A stretch of DNA of 41,448 bases, from positions 1-41,448 of the forward strand of contig WQXQ01000007.1 of NCBI GenBank assembly GCA_009784775.1, in the 5' to 3' direction. The notes beneath the pieces are model-generated. The model saw nothing but the letters and a program-made list of their open reading frames with translations, did not search any database and was not told where the DNA came from. The stretch comes from Treponema sp. (GTDB lineage Bacteria; Spirochaetota; Spirochaetia; Treponematales; Breznakiellaceae). Both the position numbers and the translations under genes were made by a program. Positions 1-7,338 of the stretch are shown here, one piece after another; position 1 is the first letter of the stretch, and each line of letters opens with the position of its first letter.

Positions 1-60
1 ATGTTCTTCAATCACATCTAGGTTTTTACTGATTTCTTCAACCTTTTGGCTATTCATCAT
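1..60 (-). CDS. 5' end of an unidentified gene running off the window
   Basis: Only the first 20 codons lie in the window. The minus strand has ATG ATG at 60-55, preceded by a good ribosome binding site (GGAG at 71-68, seven bases before the start). The peptide begins MMNSQKVEEISKNLD and is charged and helical-looking, without a signal peptide. It lies downstream of, and codirectional with, the broken lipoprotein gene at 140-447. The function cannot be told from this fragment. Confidence 0.55.
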   Translation of the reverse strand, partial: MMNSQKVEEISKNLDVIEEH

Positions 61-139
61 TATCTTTCTCCTTTATTTTCAATAAAATAATTTACATCAT
101 CAATTATTTCATTTTTGGCAGATCAAAAATGCCCTCATC

Positions 140-447
140 TTATCTCATTTGATAGACACGGTTACCAATGGTTAATATTACGATCATACCATCTCCACCA
201 TTACCATCGCTGCCACCGGATTCAATAAAATATACATCCCGTACCCACACTGATACGAAATCGCCCCGCTGCCGCTAAGCCCACTGATGTTTGCCGTCAG
301 CGTCTCTCCCACTTGGGCGGTTCCGCTTATGCTTACTGATCCGGTAAGGGCGGGAATTTCGTTTATGGCATCTTTACAAGCCGCCATAATAACCCCGATT
401 ATTAGCACAAAGGTAATAAACCCGGCCAATTTCATTGTTTTTTTCAT
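140..447 (-). pseudogene. Short lipoprotein with Ig-like repeat, broken by a 2-base frameshift
   Basis: The start is ATG at 447, with AGAGGTG at 460-454 as ribosome binding site. A GTG nine bases further upstream sits inside that site and is unlikely. The N-terminus MKKTMKLAGF leads into a hydrophobic segment and a lipobox ending IMAAC, so this is a predicted lipoprotein. The mature part starts with a beta-sandwich-like segment (SVSISGTAQVGETLTANISG...GAISYQ), a repeat style common in Treponema surface proteins. In the open frame the reading ends at 184 after a sequence that does not fit. Removing two bases of the TGTGGG at 249-244 restores YQW followed by VRDVYFIESGGSDG and a stop at 142-140. 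I infer a 2-bp slip or duplication. Whether it is a true pseudogene, phase variation or a sequencing error cannot be decided here. Confidence 0.6.
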
Positions 448-477
448 CAAAAACACCTCTCTTCGGACTATATTTTC

Positions 478-542
478 TTGCGAAACATGAAATATCCTTA
501 AGATATTTTATTCGCAATTAGCTAATAATTCATTATATTAGC
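478..542. promoter_or_regulatory. Nested inverted repeats between divergent lipoprotein and XRE genes
   Basis: TTGCGAA (478-484) pairs with TTCGCAA (511-517). Inside it, AAATATC (490-496) pairs with GATATTT (502-508). A third pair, GCTAATA (521-527) and TATTAGC (536-542), follows. The position between a divergent lipoprotein gene and an XRE regulator suggests operators for that regulator. This is inferred from position and symmetry only. Confidence 0.4.
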
Positions 543-552
543 AATATGGACA

Positions 553-581
553 TTGTCAAGCGTGAAATACGATTTTATGCT
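553..581 (+). promoter_or_regulatory. Candidate sigma-70 promoter for the XRE gene
   Basis: TTGTCA at 553-558 and TATGCT at 576-581 are separated by 17 bases. Transcription would begin near 588, just before ATG 594. This favours 594 over ATG 546 as the start and would give an almost leaderless message. Confidence 0.4.
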
Positions 582-593
582 CTAAAAGCTAAT

Positions 594-926
594 ATGCAAT
601 TAAAAGCCATTTTTGTGCAAAATTTGAAAAAATATCGCAAATACAGAGGGATTTCGCAGATGGTCCTTGCGGAAATGTGCGGTACTTCGACCTCTTACAT
701 CGGCCAAATAGAAATTGGGAACAGATTCCCTTCCCTGGAGTTGGTTGAAAAAATCGCCGGGGCCTTACAGATCAGGCCATATATGCTATTTTTGGATGAG
801 TTGGACACAGAAGCAACTGAAAGCCCGCACCTGCCCAAAGCAGACAGTATACCCGATTCCGTAAAAGATGAACTCGTCAAACGCCTTACCGCCGCCATTC
901 GCAGAGCAGTCAAACAGGTTGTCTAA
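594..926 (+). CDS. XRE-family helix-turn-helix regulator
   Basis: A 110-residue protein from ATG 594; an in-frame ATG at 546 would add 16 residues. I chose 594 because the family usually begins close to the first helix (MQLKAIFVQNLKKYRK) and a promoter-like sequence overlaps the longer N-terminus. Neither start has a clear ribosome binding site. Residues about 8-62 form a classic Cro/C1-type domain, with SQMVLAEMCGTSTSYIG as helices 2-3 and the following EIGNRFPSLELVEKIA. The C-terminal 40 residues are charged, with no recognisable domain. It probably binds its own control region at 478-542 and may regulate the divergent lipoprotein or the protease cassette downstream, but no target can be proved. 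Confidence 0.8.
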   Translation: MQLKAIFVQNLKKYRKYRGISQMVLAEMCGTSTSYIGQIEIGNRFPSLELVEKIAGALQIRPYMLFLDELDTEATESPHLPKADSIPDSVKDELVKRLTAAIRRAVKQVV

Positions 927-957
927 CACCAAAAGATAATGAGAAAAAAAAATTATG

Positions 958-987
958 TTGACAGAATCCAAACCCATGGTGTATATT
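958..987 (+). promoter_or_regulatory. Sigma-70 promoter of protease A
   Basis: A perfect TTGACA at 958-963 is followed by an 18-base spacer and TATATT at 982-987. It lies about 30 bases upstream of the ATG at 1019 and leaves room for a GGAGG ribosome binding site. Confidence 0.7.
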
Positions 988-1018
988 GAAAATATTATAG
1001 ATAGTGGAGGTAAAGATT

Positions 1019-2890
1019 ATGAATAAAAGAAAACAGTCTATTTTCTTATTACTGTTTCTGCCGCTGACCATTTTAATGATGCAATGCCAGTTTGAACCCG
1101 CGGGAGGCGGTGCCGGGAAGAATACCAGCCGTAGCGGCGCTGGCAGGTCCGTTGAAGAGAAAATATACTCCTATGCCACATTAGAAGACGATTTTGCTGA
1201 AGATCGGGTGGTTGTGGTCTTAACTAAAGCGGCAAGCATGAATTTCAGGGCTTATACACCTGAAGATTTCTCCGAAGTCAACTGTATTCGTGTTGTAGAT
1301 TCAACCAGATTGACCATGGAAGTGGTACAGGAACAACTAAGAGCTGAAAAAACAGGCGATTGGAGTAAGCTTAAAGAACGTATTGAAATGGGTATGTTGG
1401 TAAATGTGGACAAGTTCAAAAGGATATTAGACCTTGATCTGCCGGTACAAAGCAAAGAAAATGTGCTGCAAGCCATTAAATTGCTCGAACAAAGGGAAGA
1501 TGTTTTGTACGCCGGACCTGACTATTTTATGGAACTCTATGCGCTTCCCAGTCCGACTCCCGGTTATTTAAGTAATCAGATGGCTGCGCTTAACAGTACT
1601 TCTCTACCGGCAGCCTGGGACATTGTTAACACTAATAGCTATAGCGTTTTAGTCGGGGTACTCGATGGCGGTATTCAAGCGGATCATCCGGGACTAAATA
1701 CTCAGGTATACCTTAGTTTGTGGCGTGATTTTTCCACCGGTGATCCGAATGGAATGGGGCCAAATATTTTGCTAGACCACCGTGGGCATGGAACGCATGT
1801 AGCGGGCATAATCGGTGCCAATGGAACCGGTGTTATTGGCGCAGGATGGGGTATCCCGTTAATTTCGTTACGGGTATTTAACGCAAATGGCAGGGGTTCT
1901 TTTTCAAATGTTAGATATGCTATTGATTATGGTAATAATATTCCCATTCTTAATTTTAGCGGCGGTGGGTATTATAATGATTATTCCCTACATGAAGCAA
2001 TTCAGCTTTATCCGGGGCTTTTTGTTTGCGCTGCCGGTAATGATAAGACTAATAATGACACAAGATACGTTTACCCTGCCAGTTGGACTGTTGATACTCC
2101 TCAATATCCTCATCATCCCAATTATATGAATCTTCCTTATCTTCCCGGTCTTCCCAACCTTATCTCGGTAGGTGCATTAGACAATAACGATAATGCCGCT
2201 TATTTTTCCAATTTTGGCGCCGCAAGCGTTGACCTATTCGCTCCTGGCACTGGTATATGGAGTACCTTTATCAATTCCGGATATGAGCCTCTGTCAGGGA
2301 CCTCCATGGCAGCTCCCTTCGTCACCGGTGTTGCGGCGCTGGTTAAATCGTTACATTACCTGCATATGACAGCCCCAGAATTAAAGATACTTCTTTTAGC
2401 CAGTGTCGATGAGCTTCCGCAGCTCAGCGGTTTATGCGCTACCAGCGGAAAACTCAATGCATATAAGGCAGTGACACACGTTCCGATTATAGGATCAATT
2501 GACATTAGTTTTAATGGCATTGGACCTATTGGGAAATTTCATCTTTTTGACAATGGGCGTTGGACAATTACTGAAATGGGGTTCAATTCATATCCCATAT
2601 CGTATCACCCAACTACTCACCCCGGTTATGTACAGTTGGGTCCTGTTCCTTCTGAAATATCAGATTACATAATTCAAATTGGTATTAGCAGTGTAAACGG
2701 TGTTTTTTTTGTGGCTGTCCCTACTTTGTCCGTAACAGGAAATCTTTATTTTAATTATATGTTTTCTTATGGAATAAGCAATTCCGGAGTTCAGTTAAAT
2801 TATGCGTATGTATCATACTCGCTTCCGGGAACTATTCCTTCCGGTGACATGAGAAAAATCAGAACCAATACAATCTACGGAGGGTATTAG
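1019..2890 (+). CDS. Subtilisin-like (S8) serine protease, lipoprotein (protease A)
   Basis: The start is ATG 1019, with GGAGG eight bases upstream; a GTG at 1004 overlaps that site. The 623-residue protein has a signal peptide with lipobox LMMQC, so Cys23 would be lipidated and the enzyme anchored on a membrane facing the periplasm or outside. Residues about 50-170 look like an inhibitor-I9-type propeptide, containing the stretch QAIKLLEQREDVLYAGPDY. The catalytic domain carries the full triad: Asp216 in VGVLDGGI, His257 in GHGTHVAG and Ser429 in SGTSMAAPFVTG, plus the oxyanion region CAAGN. A further ~125 residues form an unassigned beta-rich C-terminal domain ending near GDMRKIR. It is a clear paralogue of the protease at 4319-6280. 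The repeat lipoprotein downstream has its own promoter. The S8 call is secure; substrate and partner are unknown. Confidence 0.92.
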   Translation: MNKRKQSIFLLLFLPLTILMMQCQFEPAGGGAGKNTSRSGAGRSVEEKIYSYATLEDDFAEDRVVVVLTKAASMNFRAYTPEDFSEVNCIRVVDSTRLTMEVVQEQLRAEKTGDWSKLKERIEMGMLVNVDKFKRILDLDLPVQSKENVLQAIKLLEQREDVLYAGPDYFMELYALPSPTPGYLSNQMAALNSTSLPAAWDIVNTNSYSVLVGVLDGGIQADHPGLNTQVYLSLWRDFSTGDPNGMGPNILLDHRGHGTHVAGIIGANGTGVIGAGWGIPLISLRVFNANGRGSFSNVRYAIDYGNNIPILNFSGGGYYNDYSLHEAIQLYPGLFVCAAGNDKTNNDTRYVYPASWTVDTPQYPHHPNYMNLPYLPGLPNLISVGALDNNDNAAYFSNFGAASVDLFAPGTGIWSTFINSGYEPLSGTSMAAPFVTGVAALVKSLHYLHMTAPELKILLLASVDELPQLSGLCATSGKLNAYKAVTHVPIIGSIDISFNGIGPIGKFHLFDNGRWTITEMGFNSYPISYHPTTHPGYVQLGPVPSEISDYIIQIGISSVNGVFFVAVPTLSVTGNLYFNYMFSYGISNSGVQLNYAYVSYSLPGTIPSGDMRKIRTNTIYGGY

Positions 2891-2932
2891 TTCGAGGGAC
2901 AATCCTTGATTTTCAGTAACTGACGTTGTTTT

Positions 2933-2961
2933 AAGCCACCTCTTGGGGTGGCTTATTTTTT
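2933..2961 (+). terminator. Rho-independent terminator after protease A
   Basis: AAGCCACC (2933-2940) and GGTGGCTT (2947-2954) form a perfect 8-bp stem with a short loop, followed by a run of seven T with only one A between stem and run. It separates protease A from the lipoprotein gene at 3120. Confidence 0.85.
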
Positions 2962-3056
2962 GCCGCCGCCAGAGGGCAGACGGGCGATCAGATGCACTAC
3001 GAAGTGCCTGATGCTAGGGTACGGCCTAGATATAGTATCAAAAATTGCGATTTTAG

Positions 3057-3086
3057 TTGACCAAAAGGTGAAATAGAGCGTATATT
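3057..3086 (+). promoter_or_regulatory. Sigma-70 promoter of repeat lipoprotein A
   Basis: TTGACC (3057-3062), an 18-base spacer and TATATT (3081-3086). The -35 region (TTGACCAAA) is identical to that of the paralogous lipoprotein gene at 7246-7251 on the other strand, and the spacer length is the same. Confidence 0.6.
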
Positions 3087-3119
3087 TAGAGTATAACTAT
3101 ATTTTCCAGGAGGCCGACA

Positions 3120-3986
3120 ATGGCAAAAAAACACACTGGTTTTTGGGCAGTTTTGGTACTTTTGATAAGCTTTACGGTGTTTTACGGCTGCGCAGGAGAG
3201 GCTGGGGGCGATGCCCGCAGAATTGAAGTGGGAACATTCGAAGGTTTAAGTGCAGAAACAGAAAGGCAAATAAAGTTTGATTTTTTGCATACCTATCTCG
3301 ATCCGCAAGGACAATTGTCTCTCTCTATTGATGATGTTCAGATTGACTATTACATAGGCAATTACAATGGCTATGAAATAATAGTGTTTCTGGGGAATCA
3401 GCGTTCCTTGTCAGGTTTTGTCATCGAGGATTTAATCTTCGATTTCCCTCGTTTGGATACCAAAATGCTTCTCTGGAAACAGGACGGAAATTCCGCAAAC
3501 GGTCACTTTTATGATGCGGATGATATAACGTATATGTATTATGCACTTAACCTGCTGACACTGGACGATCTGCACAATATATATGCACTATATTTAGCAT
3601 GTGATATGTGGAATGGAGATTTTGAAAGTTTAGGCTTAAGTGCGGAAACAGAAAGGCAAATGAAGCTTGATTATTATACTGCTCTTCCTGAATATGAACA
3701 GTTATATATACCTTCTATTAATCATGTTTGGTTTGACTATTATTTAGGTACTTACAATGACTATGTAATAATGGTAATGCAGAGCACATTGCCTGCAATA
3801 AGTATAATAAATGTTGGTGGTTTTGAGTTTAGTTTTTCTCATGTGGCTACTATGTATGCCTGGAATTCCGAAAATGGTCAATTTTATATAATAGGACCTG
3901 GATCACTGGCAGAGCTTGATTACAACGACTTCATGACAGCAGACGATATAGAAAGTATGTATGACTTGTATTTGATATACCATTAG
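3120..3986 (+). CDS. Lipoprotein with two copies of a ~125-residue domain (repeat lipoprotein A)
   Basis: A 288-residue protein with AGGAGG well placed before ATG 3120. The N-terminal hydrophobic segment ends in FYGC, making Cys24 the likely lipidation site. The mature part is two tandem copies of one domain starting near residues 43 and 172. Each opens with LSAETERQ(I/M)K, continues with a (I/F)DYY(I/L)G(N/T)YN motif, then a buried strand and an aromatic/tryptophan stretch, and closes with (L/M)T..D(L/I)..(I/M)Y.LYL. The opening 33 bases of the two copies differ at only four positions, which suggests recent duplication or conversion. The acidic, tyrosine-rich composition suits an exported binding protein. 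I know no function for the domain; I infer a link to the protease because the paralogous pair at 4319-7179 is translationally coupled. An inhibitor, substrate adaptor or surface binder are all possible. Confidence 0.75.
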   Translation: MAKKHTGFWAVLVLLISFTVFYGCAGEAGGDARRIEVGTFEGLSAETERQIKFDFLHTYLDPQGQLSLSIDDVQIDYYIGNYNGYEIIVFLGNQRSLSGFVIEDLIFDFPRLDTKMLLWKQDGNSANGHFYDADDITYMYYALNLLTLDDLHNIYALYLACDMWNGDFESLGLSAETERQMKLDYYTALPEYEQLYIPSINHVWFDYYLGTYNDYVIMVMQSTLPAISIINVGGFEFSFSHVATMYAWNSENGQFYIIGPGSLAELDYNDFMTADDIESMYDLYLIYH

Positions 3987-4318
3987 CATTGACATATATT
4001 AAGGTGTCGGGGTCGCCCCTTTCAATGGCCGTTTTACGGGAGTAATGGGGATGATTTATGAAGCATATTAATGCATTTTTACAGTATCAGCAAAATCAGT
4101 TCTATAACTGGTATATTACGCAGATTTTTGTCGAATGACGTTATTTGAGTTTTTTCAATGCGTTTTTTTATGAAAGTGAGCTTTTACAGCAATGATGTGG
4201 CAGACATACCGTCAGACCAGTACCAGACGCTACTATGATAATAACTAATGGCACCATCTGGTTTACCAAGGCACGCAGAGTGTCAAGCACTCTGCATACC
4301 TCGAAAGCCCCATTTCTG
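3987..4318. other. Gap of 332 bases between the two convergent cassettes
   Basis: No convincing gene is present. A short hairpin GGGG-TCG-CCCC followed by TTT lies just after lipoprotein A and could be a weak terminator. A perfect 8-bp stem, GCAGAGTG (4275-4282) with CACTCTGC (4288-4295), lies just past protease B and lacks a T run on either strand. A 26-codon reading frame from 4058 has no ribosome binding site and no recognisable similarity. The gap may mark the recombination junction that brought the two cassettes face to face. Confidence 0.5.
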
Positions 4319-6280
4319 TTACCATATTCTTCCGTTGCCATGCTGAACTTTTATTTTCCTCATGTCACCGGGAAGCATACTATCTACCTCATATATCATA
4401 TTAGAATGATATATTTCAACTCCGGAACTGTAAATATCAAAATAAAACCCATGTGCAATATAGGCAGTTCCCGTTGTGGACAAAACAGGAACCAGTACAT
4501 TAAAATGGCCGTATAAATACGTAGCACCAGACTGCATCATATAATCTGTTATTTCGACGGGAAGAGGATCCCATTCCACATAATCATAGTTAGTAAGCGG
4601 ATCATACGATATTGGGTATGAAAGACCTCCTCCTACTTCGACAATTGCCCATGTCCTATAGTACGAACCATTGTAAATGTTATTGTCAAAAAGATAAAAT
4701 CGCCCGGTAAGCCCAATGCTGTTAAAATTAATGTCCATTGATCCAATAATTGCAAGTCCATTAATCGGAACACCATTAGACGTAAAGTTTCTCACCGCAT
4801 TATCAGCATTCAGCTTTCCGCCGGTTTTACAAAAACCGCTTAAGCTTGTAACTGGTTGGGTGCTTTCATTAATGATTTGTTTTAACTGCGCAGCAGTCAT
4901 CCATGGATGTAACGATTTAACCAACGCTGCAACACCGGTGACAAATGGAGTTGCGTAGGAAGTACCAGTAAAGGAATGGTAACCACCATTCTTATCTGCC
5001 GTATAAATACCCTGACCAGGAGCGAAAAGGTCAACGGTTGTAGCGCCATAATGGGAACCTCTAGTAGTACCCTCCACCCAGCGCTCAGTACCACCATGGT
5101 TTAATGCGCCTACCGTAATAAGATTGGTAAGTTCTGCATAATTATAATGATTAGTTTTAGTCCAGTTGGAAGGGTAACGTTCTGTATAGTCATTATCAGC
5201 ATTATTAACAGTCCAAGGGTTAAAATTGCCTGCAGAACAGACAATAAGCCCCGGATAACTATCGATTGCATTATAGAGGGGTAAATAAAGAGAGGCGGAA
5301 GATGAATTGAGCAAGGTGGCACTTAAATTGAGGATAGGAATATTGCTACCATTGGCATAGGTAATAGCAGTTATTACTCTTGCAGCACTAGGCTGGAGAT
5401 TAGGCGGCGGCCCCGACACCTTCAATGAAACCAATTGTATATCCCAACATACACCGATAACGACGGCTCCGTTAGCTGCTATAATTCCCGCTATTGGTGT
5501 TCCATGGCTATCAGGATCGTCATCTACAAAGGGAGTGCCACCACCATACTGGTTTCCGGCAAAAAAATCGCGGCTCAAGTTTTGGTCTATCCGGTTGGCC
5601 AATGCCGGATGATCCGCATATATACCGGTATCTATAACCCCAACCCTTATAAAACTGTGAGCGATATTAATAATGTCCCAGGCTGCCGGCAGGGAAGCGC
5701 CGTTAAGCGCGGGCGATTGACCATAAAACTGAGAAGGAAGCGGATTTGGCAACGCGCAAAATTCCATGAAATAATCGGGCCCGGCGTACAGAATGCCTTC
5801 CCTTTGTTCGAGCAATGTTATTGTTTGCAACACATTTTCCTTACCCGGAGCCGCTAATTCAAGGGCGAGTATCCTTCTGAATTTGTTCACATCATCAATC
5901 AACATACCAAGTTCAATGCGTTCTTTGAGCTTACTCCAATCACCTGATGCTTCGGCCATTAGCTGCTGTTGCACCACTTCCATTGTTGGCGCGCTTAAGT
6001 CAGTAACACGGACAATGCCGGGGATATCCTGAAAATCTTCCGGTGTCCATGGCCTGAAATTCATTGATGACGTCTTGTCAAGCACTACAAGCACCAGATT
6101 GTCCGTAAAATATTCTTCCAAGGAAGCATTAGAATAATGTTTTTTTTCGAAAAATTCGTCAGCGGTACTACGGTGTGTGCTTTTTCCAATACCAGATCCC
6201 GGGGCTTCAAACTTGCATTGCAACAGTAATATGCTGAGAGGCAGAAGCAACCATAAAACAAATACCATTTTTTTCTTCAT
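4319..6280 (-). CDS. Subtilisin-like (S8) serine protease, lipoprotein (protease B)
   Basis: A 653-residue paralogue of protease A. The start is ATG 6280, with GGGAG at 6291-6287. The ATG overlaps the TGA of the upstream repeat lipoprotein (ATGA at 6280-6277), so the pair is translationally coupled. The lipobox LLLQC gives Cys22. A propeptide-like region of about 130 residues precedes the catalytic domain, where I find Asp217 in VGVIDTG, His259 in SHGTPIAG (the usual HGTHVAG is altered, but the histidine is kept) and Ser441 in TGTSYATPFVTG. The C-terminal beta-rich domain resembles that of protease A and also ends near GDMRKIK. All three catalytic residues are present, so it is probably active. 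The enzyme class is certain; the target is not known. Confidence 0.92.
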   Translation of the reverse strand: MKKKMVFVLWLLLPLSILLLQCKFEAPGSGIGKSTHRSTADEFFEKKHYSNASLEEYFTDNLVLVVLDKTSSMNFRPWTPEDFQDIPGIVRVTDLSAPTMEVVQQQLMAEASGDWSKLKERIELGMLIDDVNKFRRILALELAAPGKENVLQTITLLEQREGILYAGPDYFMEFCALPNPLPSQFYGQSPALNGASLPAAWDIINIAHSFIRVGVIDTGIYADHPALANRIDQNLSRDFFAGNQYGGGTPFVDDDPDSHGTPIAGIIAANGAVVIGVCWDIQLVSLKVSGPPPNLQPSAARVITAITYANGSNIPILNLSATLLNSSSASLYLPLYNAIDSYPGLIVCSAGNFNPWTVNNADNDYTERYPSNWTKTNHYNYAELTNLITVGALNHGGTERWVEGTTRGSHYGATTVDLFAPGQGIYTADKNGGYHSFTGTSYATPFVTGVAALVKSLHPWMTAAQLKQIINESTQPVTSLSGFCKTGGKLNADNAVRNFTSNGVPINGLAIIGSMDINFNSIGLTGRFYLFDNNIYNGSYYRTWAIVEVGGGLSYPISYDPLTNYDYVEWDPLPVEITDYMMQSGATYLYGHFNVLVPVLSTTGTAYIAHGFYFDIYSSGVEIYHSNMIYEVDSMLPGDMRKIKVQHGNGRIW

Positions 6281-7179
6281 TTTATTCTCCCATAAATCTG
6301 TGCTAAATATTGCTTCCACATACTTCTTGCATCTTCCTCTGTCAGAATGTCTCTATAATCAATTACATCTTCTCTATCTTTGTCCGATGCTATCCAGTGA
6401 TCCTGTAATATCAAATAAGGGCGACCACTTTCTGAATTTGTACCTAGCTTACAGGCAAACATTGCAGCACTGATACCAAATCTGAAAAGATAATCGTAAA
6501 CAAAGATGTTCGTCGACGAGTCCCAAACACCTAGTTTCACTATTATTGCATACCCATTGTATGTGCCAAAATAACAATCGATCCGAAAATCATTAAACCA
6601 ATCATCATCAGGACCATAATCAAGACCATAATAATCAAAATAGTCCTGCTTAATCTGTCTTTCTATTTCGGAATCCAAGTCTTCGTAAGGCTCCAAATCG
6701 TAGCACACCCCACCCATGCTTTGGATATCATCTCGCGTCAGCAGTCCTAAATCAATCGCTTCCCATATTTCATAAAACTGGCCAGTTTCAGAATGTACAC
6801 CCGGTTTCCAGGCAAGCATGGCAACCTGATAAGGGAATTCAAAACCTATTACGTCGTCATCACATATGAAGACAAAACGATTGGTACACAGCCATGTCAG
6901 ATATATGTAGGGCAAGAAGGCAACCACTTCCAAACCATTGTAGTTCCCAAAATAATGGTCAATGTAAACTTCATCATCCGGTAAGTGCGGAGCGACAAAA
7001 TAGAAATGCAAAAAATCAGATTTAATCTGTGCTTCTGTCTCTGCGCTCAAACTTTTGAATGTTCCTAGTTCATCTCCATTTCTGCGGGCATCGCCCCCAG
7101 TCTCTCCTGAGCAGCCGCAAAATACCGTAAAGCTTATCAGGAGTGCCAAAACTACCCAAAAACATACGTTTTTTACCAT
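6277..7179 (-). CDS. Lipoprotein with two copies of a ~125-residue domain (repeat lipoprotein B)
   Basis: A 300-residue paralogue of the lipoprotein at 3120-3986. The signal peptide ends in VFCGC, giving a lipidated Cys near residue 24, followed by the same GxxGGDARR linker. Domain 1 begins LSAETEAQIK and has DHYFGNYNG; domain 2 begins DSEIERQIKQ and has DCYFGTYNG. Each ends with an acidic L(L/T)..D(D/A).SM segment. The bases around the start (GAGGCCGACAATGG) are the same as in the other copy, so the duplication included the translation signals. The stop codon overlaps the start of protease B, which implies matched production of the two proteins. Function unknown; partner of protease B by inference. 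Confidence 0.75.
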   Translation of the reverse strand: MVKNVCFWVVLALLISFTVFCGCSGETGGDARRNGDELGTFKSLSAETEAQIKSDFLHFYFVAPHLPDDEVYIDHYFGNYNGLEVVAFLPYIYLTWLCTNRFVFICDDDVIGFEFPYQVAMLAWKPGVHSETGQFYEIWEAIDLGLLTRDDIQSMGGVCYDLEPYEDLDSEIERQIKQDYFDYYGLDYGPDDDWFNDFRIDCYFGTYNGYAIIVKLGVWDSSTNIFVYDYLFRFGISAAMFACKLGTNSESGRPYLILQDHWIASDKDREDVIDYRDILTEEDARSMWKQYLAQIYGRIK

Positions 7180-7221
7180 TGTCGGCCTCTTTTATGGTTT
7201 ATTGGCATTTAGCCATATAAT

Positions 7222-7251
7222 ATATTAACATCACAAATTGAATTTGGTCAA
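7222..7251 (-). promoter_or_regulatory. Sigma-70 promoter of lipoprotein B / protease B operon
   Basis: On the minus strand TTGACC (7251-7246) is followed by 18 bases and TAATAT (7227-7222). The first nine bases match the promoter of repeat lipoprotein A, which points to shared control of both cassettes. Confidence 0.55.
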
Positions 7252-7283
7252 GAAATTTTTCTTCCAGACTTACTAATAAAACC

Positions 7284-7313
7284 TTGTCAAAAAGACCCCA
7301 AAGACAGTATAAT
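7284..7313 (+). promoter_or_regulatory. Sigma-70 promoter of the DHH phosphoesterase / murG operon
   Basis: TTGTCA (7284-7289), an 18-base spacer and a perfect TATAAT (7308-7313), 25 bases before the ATG at 7339. Confidence 0.7.
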
Positions 7314-7338
7314 AAATGTACATAAAAGGAGACTAAAT

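Noticed and set aside
4058-4138. 26-codon reading frame in the gap between the cassettes
   Set aside because: No ribosome binding site, no recognisable similarity, and codon use gives no support.
4275-4295. Perfect 8-bp hairpin as a rho-independent terminator
   Set aside because: No T run follows on either strand, so I list it only as a hairpin in the gap.
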